Shown here piece by piece: positions 10,849 to 21,506 of a stretch of 64,000 nt of DNA (its first letter is position 1; every line of letters begins with the position of its first letter). Origin of the DNA: Coremacera marginata. Its lineage: Eukaryota > Arthropoda > Insecta > Diptera > Sciomyzidae. Where the stretch lies: contig OU612045.1 of assembly GCA_914767935.1 (NCBI GenBank), forward strand, positions 100,830,903 to 100,894,902. Reading direction: 5' to 3'. The notes under the pieces are model-generated. The model worked only from the letters and a program-made list of their open reading frames with translations, did no database searches and had not been told where the DNA came from. A program made the position numbers and the translations under genes.

Positions 10849-11910
10849 ATGAAAACTAAACCAGCCTCGGATAAGAACCCCAATTACGTTGACGACCACC
10901 GCAAACGAAAAACGGACAATGATTTACGGATATGCACCTGGAATGTCCGAACCCTTTATAGGGAAGGTGCCATTATCCAACTGGCGGAAGCCCTCAAAAC
11001 AATAAAGGCTGACATCACCGCCATCCAGGAAATGCGATGGAAAGGGCAAGGCTGCTCTAAACAAGCACACTGTGATATCTACTACAGCTGCCATGCGGAG
11101 AAGCGCGAATTTGGATGTGGATTCGTTGTTAGCCGGAAACTACGCCACCTTGTTTCCCGGTTCACACCTGTCAACGAAAGATTGGCCACGATCCGCATCA
11201 AGGTAAAATCTTTCTCCATCAGCCTTATTTGCGCGCACGCCCCGACGGAGGAAAAGGACGAAGCCGTCAAAGACGCTTTCTACGCTAGTCTTGAGGACGT
11301 ATACGACCACCTTCCGGTCCATGACGTGAAAATAGTCCTCGGCGATTTTAATGCGAAAGTCGGAAGGGAAGGCATCTTTGGCCCCACTGTCGGTCAGTTC
11401 AGTCTTCATGAGACCTCCACGAACAACGGTCTAAGACTGATCGACTTCGTCGCGGCGCGAAACATGGTAGTTAGTAGCACCAGATTTAAGCACCTCGACA
11501 TCCACAAGGCCACATGGCTGTCCCCGGATCAAAAAACGCGAAACCAAATTGATCATGTTGTAATCGACGGAAGGCATGCCTCTAGTGTTCTAGATGTGCG
11601 TACATTTCGGGGGGTCAACATTGACTCCGACCATTATCTTATTGCAGCCAAGATCCGCGTGCGATTATGCAATGCGAAGAACATACGCACAGGAATGCAA
11701 CGAAAGCTAGATGTCGCTAAGCTGCAATTACAACGGACTGCCGAAGCCTACTCCGCTCAACTCTCGGTTAAGCTCAACCAACCAACCTCTGGACCCGACG
11801 ACGCCGGCGGACTTGGGGCGCATATATCCCACTCCATGCGCGCTGCCGCTAAAGAAGTCATTTGTTTCCGGCGCCCGCAACCTCGGAACCAATGGTATGA
11901 TATGCAGTAA
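10849..11910 (+). pseudogene. RTE endonuclease domain, truncated by deletion (copy B)
   Basis: The exonuclease-endonuclease-phosphatase (APE-like) domain that nicks target DNA. Motifs: CTWNVRTL (Asn), AIQEMRWKGQG (Glu), LGDFNAKVG (Asp/Asn) and DSDHYL (catalytic His). The first in-frame ATG is at 10849; the open frame itself begins at a GTG, 10810. Relative to copy C a short deletion after NQWYD (near 11897) joins the frame to a TAA at 11908-11910, cutting off the RT. Confidence 0.88.
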
Positions 11911-13806
11911 AAAACGCCGCATATAGAAAAACGCTGCAGTCAGCTGCAACGCGAGCCGTGCGAGAAAACTACAGCGAAAAGAGGAAGGAAGAGAGGCGCC
12001 TTTTCAGACGCAAGAAAAGAGAGCAGGAAAAGCGTGAGCGTGAGGAACTAGAGGTAATACCAGGGCAAGAAGGATGCACGAAAATTCTATCAACAGGTTA
12101 AGCGTCTAACCCAAGGTTTCAAGCCCGGAGCATCCACTTGTAGAGACGAAAATGGAGATCTGAATACGGATACGCAGTGTGTACTGAGATTGTGGAGACG
12201 GCACTTCTCCAATTTACTTACTGGCGACGATTCCACCAATGCCGCCCATGGAGAGCGCAGTTCAGAGCTACCAATCAACAATGACGGAGTGGAAGTACCA
12301 CCACATAGCCATGAAGAGGTTCGAGTTGCTATCCAACGACTCAAAAACAACAAAGCAGCGGGTGCTGACGGCCTGTCAGCTGAATTGTTTAAAACCGGCG
12401 GCGATAAATTGATAAGGCGCATGCATCAGCTCATCAGCAAAATATGGTTAGAAGAAAGCATGCCCGACGATTTTAACCTCAGCGTACTGTGCCCTATACT
12501 TAAGAAAGGAGATCTCCAACAATCTGCGCAAGTTATAGAGGTATCAGTCTTATTTCCATCGCATATAAGGTTCTCTCAAGCGTACTGTGTGAAAGATTAA
12601 AGCCGATTACAAAAACACTGATTGGACCTTATCAGTGTGGTTTTCGACCTGGTAAGTCCACCATAGACCAGATTTTCACGCTACGACAAATCCTGGAGAA
12701 AACCCACGAAAATCATTCGTTCGTTCGATAGCTCGAGAAGGGATTGCCTTTACGCAACAATGTCTGAGTTCGGTATACCTGCAAAGTTGATTAGACTTTG
12801 CAGAATGACGTTCAGCAACACACGCAGCTCCGTCAAGGTAGGAAATGACGTCTCCGAAACCTTCAATACCGAAAGAGGTTTCAGGCAAGGCGATCCACTG
12901 TCTTGCGATCTCTTTAAACTCATCATGGAGGGGATCGTACGAAAGGCCGGTGTGCATCGTAATGGCACCATTTTCTACAAAGGCGTCCAGCTCCTTGCGT
13001 ACGCTGATGATATTGATATTGTCGGCAGAACCAAGAGAGATGTTACCGCTGCTTTCGCCGCTATCGAAAAGGAATCAGCCAAAGTGGGTTTGACAATAAA
13101 TGAGGGCAAAACAAAATATATGCTGTCTACAAACAAGGGAGCTCGGCGTTTAGACTCCCACGTTTCATCCGGCAGCTATAACTTTGAAGTAGTCAAGGAG
13201 TTCGTTTACCTTGGCACCGCCATTAATACCAAAAACGAAATCAGCCTGGAGATAAAGCGAAGAACAATAATTGCTAATAGGTGCTACTACGGGCTCAGTA
13301 AGCAACTAAGTTCCAGAGCCCTCTCTCGATCGACAAAACTAACACTCTACAAGACGCTCGTTCTACCTGTGCTGTTTTATGGCGCTGAGGCATGCGTAGT
13401 TTCGCAAACTGACGCAGCCGCTCTGGGGGTGTTTGAGAGAAAAGTTCTTCGCAAAATCTTCGGCCCTGTTCGAGTCGGCGATGACTATCGCATCCGAATG
13501 AACCACGAGCTGTATGAGCTCTACGGAGACATTGACGTAGTTCGGCGTATAACTGTGCAGCGACTACGCTGGCTGGGTCATGTCCATCGTATGGACGACG
13601 AAGCTCCAGCGAAAAAGGTGCTCGAGACGAGGGTCGCTGGTCAACGACGACGAGGGAGACCATGCCTCCGATGGATGGACCAGGCTAAGGAAGCCCTAAC
13701 CGCACTTGGTGTATCCGATTGGAGAAGGCGCGCGCAAAGCAGAGGCGCCTGGCGAGAGCTGATGAGGTCGGTTGAAATCCTGACACGGGTTGTTACGACC
13801 ACCTAA
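11911..13806 (+). pseudogene. RTE reverse transcriptase, frameshifted (copy B)
   Basis: Continues copy B ORF2 after the deletion. Segments: linker and RT fingers at 12190-12600 (KAAGADGLSAELFK), a frame change near 12510-12530 (GDLQQSAQV replaces the intact GDPTICASY), a small deletion near 12714 that removes the THHLFVDFKAA active-site block, then RT palm/thumb and C-terminus open from 12760 to 13806 with RQGDPLSCDLF and AYADDIDIV. Loss of the first palm aspartate block makes it non-functional. Confidence 0.9.
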
Positions 13807-13830
13807 GAAAGTAAGTAATACTCTACATTT

Positions 13831-14630
13831 TCTAAAGTTTGACATCGTGCTTCCAAAAATGACGGAAGTGAATCCCACGATGGTATTGAGTTCAATGGAA
13901 TAATTTCCTCCCACCTTGTTTGCGATGCCGTATCCAGCTTTTGCAGTACAATTTGTATTATAATTGAGTCAGCTATCTGTTCCTTTGAACCCATTGTTTG
14001 CAATGCGCGCATATGCGAATTAACCTCATCACTCAACTCTCGCAACTTGTTAGCCGAATTAGAGTCCACCTTCAACAACCCAAAAAACTTCCTGATATGT
14101 GCCTGAAAAATAGGACGCTTATTGTCAAATCGTTTTTTCAACACTTCTAAAGCAATATTATAATTTTCTTCATTTATCTCTAGCGATCGAATTGTATCCA
14201 GTGCAGCACTTCTTAAACATGACCGCAGATGCTGAAACTTTTCAATGTTGGGCAGCTCAGCCTCCTTGTCGACGATTGTTATGAACATAGAAAAAAAAAT
14301 CTGTCCACTCAGTATAAGTGCCAGAAAACCTTGGACGAGACATAACTAATATGGAATGCATATCCTCCTGTGCATTTGGCTTCATCGTAGAACTACACGG
14401 TGGTGCGGCAGAAAGTTGTTTTTTGAGTTCAAATTGAGTAGGCGTTCAATTTGTTCTATACGCAGATTTAGTTCGATTTCATTAAATTTTTGTAGCTTTT
14501 GAGCAGATGAATTATGTTCAAGCTTTATTAACTGGAAAAAAAGTGCATCGGCTTTGCCTTTAAGAAACTCCACACGATTGTTAGGCTGCACCTTTCCAAG
14601 TTTAACTGGATCTCGCGACATATTTTCCAA
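13831..14630 (-). pseudogene. BEL/Pao gag N-terminal half (DUF1759-type)
   Basis: Minus-strand frames at 14630-14382 and 14288-13831 give a Pao Gag: an N-terminal helical part (IELNLRIEQIERLLNL) and the DUF1759-type capsid block with LPNIEKFQHLRSCLRS, ALEVLKKRFDN, LRELSDEVNSHMRAL and WEEIIPLNSIPSWDSL. The first ATG in frame is at 14621. A frame break lies at about 14300-14380. RTE copy B enters at 13830. Gag would form the particle that encloses the RNA. Confidence 0.85.
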
Positions 14631-14805
14631 TAAAGTTATTCTGGTCTGTACTTTAAGTTAAGTGAAGATTAAAATACCGCAAAACTTTATCACGCGATTA
14701 TACGAGGTATATAGGTATTACTCAAAGCCGTTAAGCAAACGGTTTATGCTTATGTACTAGCAATATTTTATTGCTTTAAGTTAGTTGTAATATTGTACAA
14801 ATTTA

Positions 14806-15042
14806 TAGCCCTATTCTGTTGATTGACAATTGTAAATTTATTGACAACTGTAAAAATGTCTTATTCTTAAATATAAACAAAAGCTCATAACATTACAAAA
14901 CTGTTAGCAACATGAAAAATGTTTCAGAACAAATAAATAAGCGAAACATTTTGAATGTTTTCAACCCCTTGGACCAAAAAATAGCACATAAAAGACAAGC
15001 TTGTCAATGAATTTACAGTTGTCAATCAACAGAATAAGGCTA
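14806..15042. mobile_element. 237 bp MITE with ~40 bp terminal inverted repeats
   Basis: The ends pair as inverted repeats: left GCCCTATTCTGTTGATTGAC, right (reverse complement) GCCTTATTCTGTTGATTGAC, continuing for about 40 bp with few mismatches. TA occurs at each edge (14806-14807 and 15041-15042), as expected for a Tc1/mariner-type target duplication. No coding capacity. Lies upstream of BEL gag. Confidence 0.85.
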
Positions 15043-15479
15043 TTAATGTTTTTTCTTGTTAATATTGTATATTTCGAGAAAACGTTTCTGAAATTTAATT
15101 AACAATTAAGTATTGACAGTGATTTGTAACGAAGCTCCCGGTCTTCCGGGTTTATAGCTGAGGTAAACTCGCCGGGATTCCGAGGTCCTTACAAAATTTA
15201 TATAAAAATCAAGAAGACTTGCAGTTATAGTTCGCTTTCTTTATAGAGTTTTTAATTCAATGGTACATTTTGAGGCTATGATGATGGGAATAACGTGTGG
15301 CGCGGAGTTTTATAGGATCCTGGTTTTGACGTGGCCCTCTAGCTGGCTGTCGCAGAATGTAAGGTGTGCCGGATCGTTCGTGACCGTCGTGGTCCCGCCG
15401 TTGTTCGTCGTTGTGATCAGTATGTGGGTACCCAAATACATAATGTGCCTACTTATTAAATCTCCTTACTATATTACGT

Positions 15480-15869
15480 GGTATCCGAAGACCCCGGTCT
15501 AACTAGATTCAAAACTACTAAATATTATATATACTTTATGGTATCCGAAGACCCCGATCAAACTAATAACTTAATTATATTTAAAATATTAATTGGTATC
15601 CGAAGACACCGATCTAAGTAGTAACTTAAGTATACTTTAAATATAAATTGGTATCCGAAGACCCCGATCAAACTAATAACTTAATTATATTTAAAATATT
15701 AATTGGTATCCGAAGACACCGATCTAACTACTAAATTAGGTAGACTTAAAATATAAATTGGTATCCGAAGACCCCGATCAAACTAATAAATTAATTATAT
15801 TTAAAATATTAATTGGTATCCGAAGACACCGATCTAACTACTAACTTAGGTATACTTAAAATAAAGCAA
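15480..15869. repeat. 55 bp tandem array with alternating A/B units
   Basis: Seven units each starting GGTATCCGAAGAC(C/A)CCG at 15480, 15540, 15595, 15650, 15705, 15760 and 15815. After the first 60 bp unit the period is exactly 55. Units alternate between type A (GACCCCGATCAAACTAATAA) and type B (GACACCGATCTAA), so the true repeat is a 110 bp dimer. Confidence 0.96.
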
Positions 15870-16032
15870 ATCTAAGTACCCGTTCGTCACGCGTTTCTGT
15901 CTTTAATTGTCCACACCTTACTTACTTCTGAATGTCCTTGACAGGCTCCTCTATTTCCTTCCTCCTTAATCTTTGAATGCAACTACTTTAATTTGGCACG
16001 CCCACCGCATCTAATTTATCCAACATCTATTG

Positions 16033-16118
16033 GCACGTCCGTTACGTTCCACAGGTCGACAGCTACTGAATCTAAGCACGTCCGCCAAGTTCCGCAGTTC
16101 CACAGCTACTGAATCTTC
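16033..16118. repeat. 43 bp direct duplication
   Basis: GCACGTCCG followed by a CAGCTACTGAATCT end is present twice (16033-16075 and 16076-16118) with several mismatches in the middle. Lies in the C/T-rich unidentified stretch. Confidence 0.75.
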
Positions 16119-16990
16119 GTCGTCGGACTAACCAGCCTCTGACCAATGCTGCTGGCTGTTCTTCTTCTTGTCTCTGCTGGGTTGACTCACTGCGTCAACG
16201 TTCTTTCGTTACTCATCTTCTTGTGTCTCACTCTTCCATTGTATTAGTGCTGAGATCTCGTAAATTGGCTGCTGTATTCTACGCTCATGTGTGACTTGTT
16301 CGTTGTTCTTGCTTCGGTTGTTGCTAGTTTGGTGTAAGATTCATACTTTTGTTCTCTTCTGTCGTTGCTCACTTACATTTAATTGCGCCTCTGTGTATAA
16401 CACTCTGCCCGTTGATTGTGTTATACTTTCTCTTGAGTTATTTTTTCTCTGTCGCTTGATCTTTCTTTATGCACAGACCTGTGCTTTATGTTTGTGCAAT
16501 GCTCATCTTTCTGCTGCAGTGGCCGTTATTCCCATGATCACATACGTGTTTATATATATATATATATTAATATTTATTTTAGTACAGGGTGCTTACTTTT
16601 ATATTTCATAACAATTTATTTCCAGTAATATATATATTATAATAATTATATAAATTAATTAATTAATAAATAAGACATTAATTCCATTCTCCATCAATCA
16701 GTGAGTAGCCATTTAATTTTATACCAAAGTAATAGTTTTAATATATTGGAAATAACAAAGGGTGGTTAGATTCAGAAAAAACTTAATACTACAGTGATAA
16801 AGTATAACTATACAGCAAATAATAAAATAAACAAATTTCAATTCTAATTCTTAAACGTATACATAAATTATAATAGTTAAGTTCAGTTATATCCTTTTTT
16901 TTAGTTTTAAAACAATAAATTGGTAATTTAAATACCAAAACAATTCTTCTTCTTAAATCTCCGCTGGCTTCGTTGTGACGTGGGAAAAAT

Positions 16991-17010
16991 GAATCACGTC
17001 GGGGTCACCA
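16991..17010 (-). other. BEL/Pao primer-binding site
   Basis: On the minus strand, two bases after the 5' LTR, the sequence TGGTGACCCCGACGTGATTC follows. This is the kind of tRNA-complementary site placed directly after the LTR in BEL/Pao elements, and it fixes the element's orientation. Confidence 0.85.
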
Positions 17011-17012
17011 AA

Positions 17013-17309
17013 TGATGAACCAATAAGCCTTTCCATTGGTAATACTTTTAATAAGTAAAAAGAAACGATGTTGTAAATTTTTTCATTGCAGAAAAGCAAC
17101 TAACTTATATTTGGATTTATGAAGAAGTCAGCAAATCTAGTTAAGATTACCGTTTACTTTCGACTCGAACAAAAACGAATGAAGAGTAAAGCAAGAAAAC
17201 TGGTTATTTAAATGTGTTGCTGAGTAAATAATTAAATGTTACAGTGGGTAGGATAACACAAATATTGATTAATATAAAGATGGTAATTATATGACTAAGG
17301 CGCCAAACT
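17013..17309 (-). repeat. BEL/Pao 5' LTR (right)
   Basis: Matches the left LTR 2475-2767. It has a small extra ATGTTACAG-like insertion near 17236 and ends GGCGCCAAACT instead of ...AAACA. It adjoins the primer-binding site at 17010. Confidence 0.9.
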
Positions 17310-17602
17310 TACTTTTAGTTATTTTGCTTTTAGTTATTTTGTATTAAATTTTAAACCGCAGATTCTAATGTTCAAATTTTATTCCAACTTTAATCAATTT
17401 AGGTACAGCTTTGACTAAATATTCAAATTCTAATAAAAATGGTTTGAAAATACATTATTCCAACCATTGGTTTAAAAATTACTCCAAGATTTTAAAACCG
17501 TGTATAATATTGGCTCGGATTTTTTTTTATTTTGTTGGTAATAGTTCAGGGATGGTTTAATAGGCGTTTTTGTATATAAATTATATATATACATATATAT
17601 AT
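17310..17602. other. AT-rich spacer
   Basis: No gene or clear repeat. Poly-T and short TA runs appear from 17520. Confidence 0.5.
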
Positions 17603-17603
17603 A

Positions 17604-17904
17604 TAATAAAGGGTGGTTAAATTTTAAGGGCCGGTGTTGAATGTGAACCACACCTAAACGTCAAGTTTTTTTTTGCATTTCATTTAACATTTCTCAATTT
17701 CAGACTAATTCAATTTGAACCATGGAAAGATACACAATCGCAATGATTCTCCCCATATATATATATATATATATAATAATATATGTATATAAATATAAAT
17801 ATATATATATATTTATAATATATACATATACATATATATTTTAATATTATTAATATAATAATAAATTTATATAATAATTTGACAATTTGACCCACCTTAA
17901 TATA
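17604..17904. mobile_element. small inverted-repeat element of the AAGG(T/C)GGGT family
   Basis: The left end AAAGGGTGGTTAAATTTTAA (about 17606) is mirrored by CAATTTGACCCACCTTAATA at about 17884-17903. TA microsatellite lies on both sides and in the middle. The same terminal motif bounds the larger inverted repeats next to it, so it looks like a short relative of that element. No protein. Confidence 0.5.
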
Positions 17905-17923
17905 AACGAAAACATATATATTA

Positions 17924-18235
17924 AGGTAGGTGAAAGTTATTGTACTAAAATTTTTTTCGCTGTCCGACTCAGTGAAAATCGTGAAATTCATATTATTGTA
18001 AGAATTTTTCGCGAAGAAACCATATATTTTTGGTTTCTATCAAAATAATTTTAATTATTTTAATAATTTTTATTTGGTATTCTAATTATCAAAATAAATA
18101 ATTTTTATATATTTTTATTATACGAAACGAGGGGTACGACGGGGTAGTACGAGGGGTCTGAAAATATTTTCTGTATAATTTGGGAACGCTTAACACGAAA
18201 AGTTATTTTTCCAGCATTTTACAATCCATGGTTTT
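17924..18235 (+). repeat. left arm of ~300 bp imperfect inverted repeat
   Basis: Landmarks in order: ATATTAAGGTAGGTGAAAG, ACTCAGTGAAAATCGTGAAA, GAATTTTTCGCGAAGAAACC, TACGAGGGGTCTGAAAAT, TTCTGTATAATTTGGGAACG and TTTTTCCAGCAT. The same landmarks occur in the same order on the minus strand of 20185-19880. Together the arms bound about 2.27 kb and could be the termini of a foldback or long-TIR DNA transposon. Confidence 0.8.
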
Positions 18236-18438
18236 AACGTAAAAACAGCCGTAGTGATTTGTTCTACAAATTTAGGCAATGGACCAATTATCTACCGACG
18301 AATTTGCGTTCTGTTATTCGCGGTGTTATGGAAGACAACTGCTCTTTCGCAAACTCTGAAAGTATTTGATTTGTGATGCGAAAACTATCAATGATTTGCG
18401 ATGCGAGAAAATCAATTCGGAAAATTGGATTCCAAATA

Positions 18439-18613
18439 CAGTGAAAGCTCCCATAGACGGACGCTCTTATAAGCGGACATTTCCTATAAGCGGACACATT
18501 CTTGGGAACGAACAATTTTTGGTAGTGCCCACGACATTCCCACAAGCGGACATCTCTCATATGCGGACAAAAAGTAGGTTACCATCGGTGTCCGCTTATG
18601 GGAGCTTTCACTG
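18439..18613. mobile_element. 175 bp pogo/Tc1-type MITE
   Basis: Perfect-to-near-perfect terminal inverted repeats starting CAGTGAAAGCTCCCATA at both ends, with TA at 18437-18438 and 18614-18615. Internal copies of AAGCGGACA occur several times. The CAGTG terminus and TA duplication point to the Tc1/mariner superfamily (pogo-like). No coding sequence. It sits between the arms of the long inverted repeat. Confidence 0.9.
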
Positions 18614-18908
18614 TAATTATATACCAGGCAAATCAGAACAAAACAGTATTAAGGGGGAGTACAAAAAATAAAAATAAATTTTGCTTGCAATGATTATATC
18701 AATTTTATCGATTTGAATGATAACAATATTTTATATAATAATTATAAAATATAATATAATATAATATCATAATAATTCTTATGAGCCTTCATATACAAGA
18801 GACAAATCTCTTAAACACATAATAAATTCTAGTGAAAGGGATGAGGTGTTAAATTTTTGATTTTGAATTTTCAAATTTAAATAAACACACAAGAACTTTA
18901 TGTTTAAT

Positions 18909-19599
18909 TGTAATAACTTTTATTGTTTAACTTTAGACTGCTTAAGTGAATGAATAACTTAACTCCAACTGAACTAAAATATTTGTTACACTGGTTGGTA
19001 CGAGGGCGTCTTAAAGTAACCTTGTGCTCTTTTGTCAGAGTCTTTTTTTTTTTTAGGTAGGAAAGAAAGTGACTCAGAATTTGTATAACACTTTCTTTCA
19101 ATTGTTATTGGTTATCATTATTTCTTTTAGTTTTCATTTACGTACGATTGAACGGTTCATCAACTGTGTAAGCATGAGTTTGCTTACGCAGTTCTGCCTG
19201 CGCTTCTCTTTTTCTCTAGAAGTGAACTAGGGCAAAAGTGAGTTCTTTTGAATGCACTTGCGTAAGCCGACAACTGACTTGTGTTTGGGTTACTCAAGTG
19301 GATTCTAGGAATTTGATTTAAGCGTTTATTACAAATGAATTTTAGGTTTAAAGTTATTGCCAAAGAAGTAGACATTAATGAGGGCAATTGAATATTGCAA
19401 GAAATGTGTTTGTAATTAAATATTGCAACACAAGTTGAGGGTTAAAACAATGACACATGAAGTGAGTCATAAAAAGTTATCGAAAAATATTCTTAGAATT
19501 ACACTAAGAATACTTTACCGGCCGATAATTTATTATCTATGGGTAGGGTTACAGGGTGTATTATAACTGTGTTACTCTACGTAAAAATGCCCTGCCACA
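18909..19599 (-). repeat. possible solo LTR (low confidence)
   Basis: The segment begins TGTAATAACTTTTATTG on the plus strand and ends GCCCTGCCACA, so on the minus strand it runs TGTGGCAGGGC ... TTACA, a TG...CA structure of about 690 bp with an AATAAA-like signal (CAATAAAAG) near its minus-strand end. No target duplication is evident and there is no second copy in the window, so this is only a suggestion. Confidence 0.25.
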
Positions 19600-19879
19600 C
19601 TTAGAACACGGAACGCAATGTACAAGAGATGTCAGCAGAATCAAGAGAAAAAATGCCAAGATTTGAAAGCAAACAATATTTTCAATAATAAAATACATAC
19701 ATATATGAAATTCCCATTAGTTGTTTTGCTTTTAGATATTTTTTTTCAGTGTGCTTTTAAACCTGATTTAGAATCAATTTTGATGATTTTAAACGATTAA
19801 GACATACCATCTCAAGCAAGAGAAATATAATTTTATTGATAAAAATACTTAATATTTTAAAATATAATCTTAACATTTC

Positions 19880-20185
19880 CTCCAGTCATTGTAAAAAAAA
19901 AAATTGTGTCATGCTGGAAAAATACTGTTAGTGTCATTTTACTCAGTGTTCTCAAATTATACAGAAATCATTTTCAGACCTCTCGTACTATCGTCGCTGT
20001 AATTATTCTACTAAAATATATAAAATTTATTTATTTCGAATGGATTATCTATTTTCAAAAATTCGGAGTACCCAAGCTTACCAAAAATATATAGTGTCTT
20101 CGCGAAAAATTCTAAAAATAATACGAATTTTATAATTTTCACTGAGCCATGCCGGTTTAAAATTTGACCCGCCTTAATATATATA
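19880..20185 (-). repeat. right arm of ~300 bp imperfect inverted repeat
   Basis: Reverse complement partner of 17924-18235 (GCGGGTCAAATTTTAAACC, GGCTCAGTGAAAATTATAAA, AATTTTTCGCGAAGACACT, GAGAGGTCTGAAAATG, TATTTTTCCAGCATG). Divergence between arms is considerable, so it is old. It ends in a (TA)n tract at 20178-20198. Confidence 0.8.
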
Positions 20186-20199
20186 TATATATATATATC

Positions 20200-20632
20200 C
20201 ACTAAACCCCCTCTCAACATATTGAATTCTAGCCCAAGTGGTTAATTAAAATAAATAAAGAATAATTAGTGATTTAATATTTAGTCAGCTGCATCCGCTA
20301 GCTTCTCCAAATCAAAGGTAATCCGATATCATTAGCTTGTGGCTTTGCCTCTTTGTTTACCCAGATGCATCCGCAAGCCTGGATATCTTACGTTTTTTAT
20401 AGATTCTTGATTTTTGCTAACATAATCACTTTGGCATTGCTTCCATTTGAATTTCACAACAAATGGAATATTTGATAAGCGTTTCCAGTCTAGATAATGT
20501 AAATTCTTCGGGAAGAGTCTACTTGGAGACTCAAGAATAATGTTAAGTTAAGTTAAGTTCGGCATCTTGGGCAGGTAAGTCCAAACGAATTTGATATCGG
20601 TTAAAAATCAATAAAACGATATTTGATAAATA
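20200..20632. other. spacer, possibly start of the outer errantivirus LTR
   Basis: No gene. TTAAG is repeated near 20542-20558 (AGTTAAGTTAAG). Because the Ty3/Gypsy element at 20637-25342 appears to have inserted into the 5' LTR region of the plus-strand errantivirus, some of this DNA may be the first part of that LTR, but no second LTR is available to prove it. Confidence 0.35.
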
Positions 20633-20636
20633 ATAG

Positions 20637-20981
20637 TGTGGGAATTTCCAACCGGATTTATAAAATAAAATATAGTCACTTTTGTTTAAATTCAGTTTTA
20701 ATAAAGTTCAAAGTTCAATTTAACCTTAAAGTAGCGTATGAATTTACTTTTTAATGCAATAAAAAATAGAATATAGAAATTTCGCGGACTTAACAATCTC
20801 TTTGCGTTTAGTTGACGTCTCTCTGTCTTAACTTCTTGACATTCTTTCCTCAACTGACTTTGTAAGTAATAATAGTTGTGAGTATCAGGTCTGACTTCAA
20901 AAAATGTAATACAACAAAACATAAGGACTCTTATACTAAAAGCAATGAACAAGTCGACTCTATTTTGTGTTTACGACCACA
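20637..20981 (-). repeat. Ty3/Gypsy 3' LTR (left)
   Basis: TGTGGGAATTTCC ... TTACGACCACA on the plus strand, 345 bp, with TGTGG/CCACA ends. About 97% identical by eye to 24994-25342. Confidence 0.96.
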
Positions 20982-21506
20982 CGGCCATTCTGAATGTCGG
21001 ATGCCTCAGACGACTCTCCATCACTCTCGTCTTCATATTGCTTCCATCGTTTCATAAAATCAGCTGCTGTTGATGTCAGTTTTGGCCCATCATGCTCACC
21101 AACTCTTAGCACTTCGTATCGATTGTTTCGCTTCACCTTTATAACCTCGTACGGACCTATGTACTTTGGAACTAGCTTTAGTCCGACTCCAAATTGTGTA
21201 CGCCTAATCGCAACTAAGTCGCCGACTATAAACGTGTTTGCTGCTTTGCGATTTTTGTCGAATTGGGCCTTATTTTCAGCTTGTACTTTCAAAATTTGCA
21301 GTTTCGCATCGTCGCTCATTTCTTGACTCGCTTGCTCAAAGTCTTTTATGACAGCCTCCTCAAATTGTCGACTCAAATCTAGCTCATGAGGAGTAAACAT
21401 TTAAGTGCCAAACAACAACTCAAATGGCGTTCTTTTAGAACTCCTGGAAGTAGAAGAGTTAATTATTCTCTGAAGGCGACTTACATGTTTAAACCATTTT
21501 TGCGGA
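20960..21506 (-). pseudogene. Ty3/Gypsy integrase C-terminal region
   Basis: The minus-strand frame from 21400 holds the integrase tail: VGDLVAIRRTQFGVGLKL, PKYIGPYEVIKV and a GPY/F-type module, followed by an acidic end (YEDESDGESSEAS). The stop lies in the LTR edge at 20960. A frame break separates it from the catalytic part at 21507. The tail normally helps bind DNA during integration. Confidence 0.82.

Larger units (their letters stand above)
10612..13817 (+). mobile_element. RTE-clade LINE copy B, full-length but defective
   Basis: A complete 3.2 kb copy in BEL gag. A 13 bp target duplication ATACTCTACATTT lies at 10599-10611 and 13818-13830. The 5' end GGGGAACAGGGGGCGAACC is shared with copies C, D and G, and the 3' end carries a short AAGTAAGTA tail. 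Orientation is opposite to the host BEL element. Internal deletions and frameshifts inactivate ORF2. Confidence 0.96.
15043..16980. other. non-coding stretch in the BEL leader, probably an inserted element
   Basis: A BEL leader between primer-binding site and gag is normally short, yet here ~2.4 kb separate them, so most of this stretch is probably foreign. It starts near TGTAACGAAGCTCCCGG (15126), holds a 55 bp tandem array (15480-15869), a 43 bp duplication (16033-16118), a C/T-rich segment (15890-16540) and AT-rich DNA with (TA)n near 16550. No ORF shows a recognisable protein. A large solo LTR is possible but I could not define both ends. Confidence 0.4.
2475..17309 (-). mobile_element. 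BEL/Pao LTR retrotransposon, heavily nested
   Basis: Two related ~295 bp LTRs (2475-2767 and 17013-17309) enclose gag, protease, RT, RNase H and integrase remnants in BEL/Pao order on the minus strand. A primer-binding site adjoins the right LTR and a purine-rich tract (+ strand TTCTCCCCCCG, 2768-2778) adjoins the left LTR. Nested inside are a SINE (3746-4096), an unknown insert (4588-5364), a Helitron (8053-10398), an RTE LINE (10612-13817), a MITE (14806-15042) and probably further material at 15050-16980. Removing the recognised insertions leaves roughly 8 kb. The two LTRs differ at roughly one base in ten by eye, so it is older than the neighbouring Ty3/Gypsy element. All coding parts are frameshifted. 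Confidence 0.9.

Noticed and set aside
11140..11409. 89-codon antisense ORF in the endonuclease (repeated in copies C, D, G)
   Set aside because: Same explanation: antisense of a conserved LINE domain, no independent signal.
17710..17991. 93-codon ORF with Tyr/Ile repeats
   Set aside because: Arises from (TA)n microsatellite.
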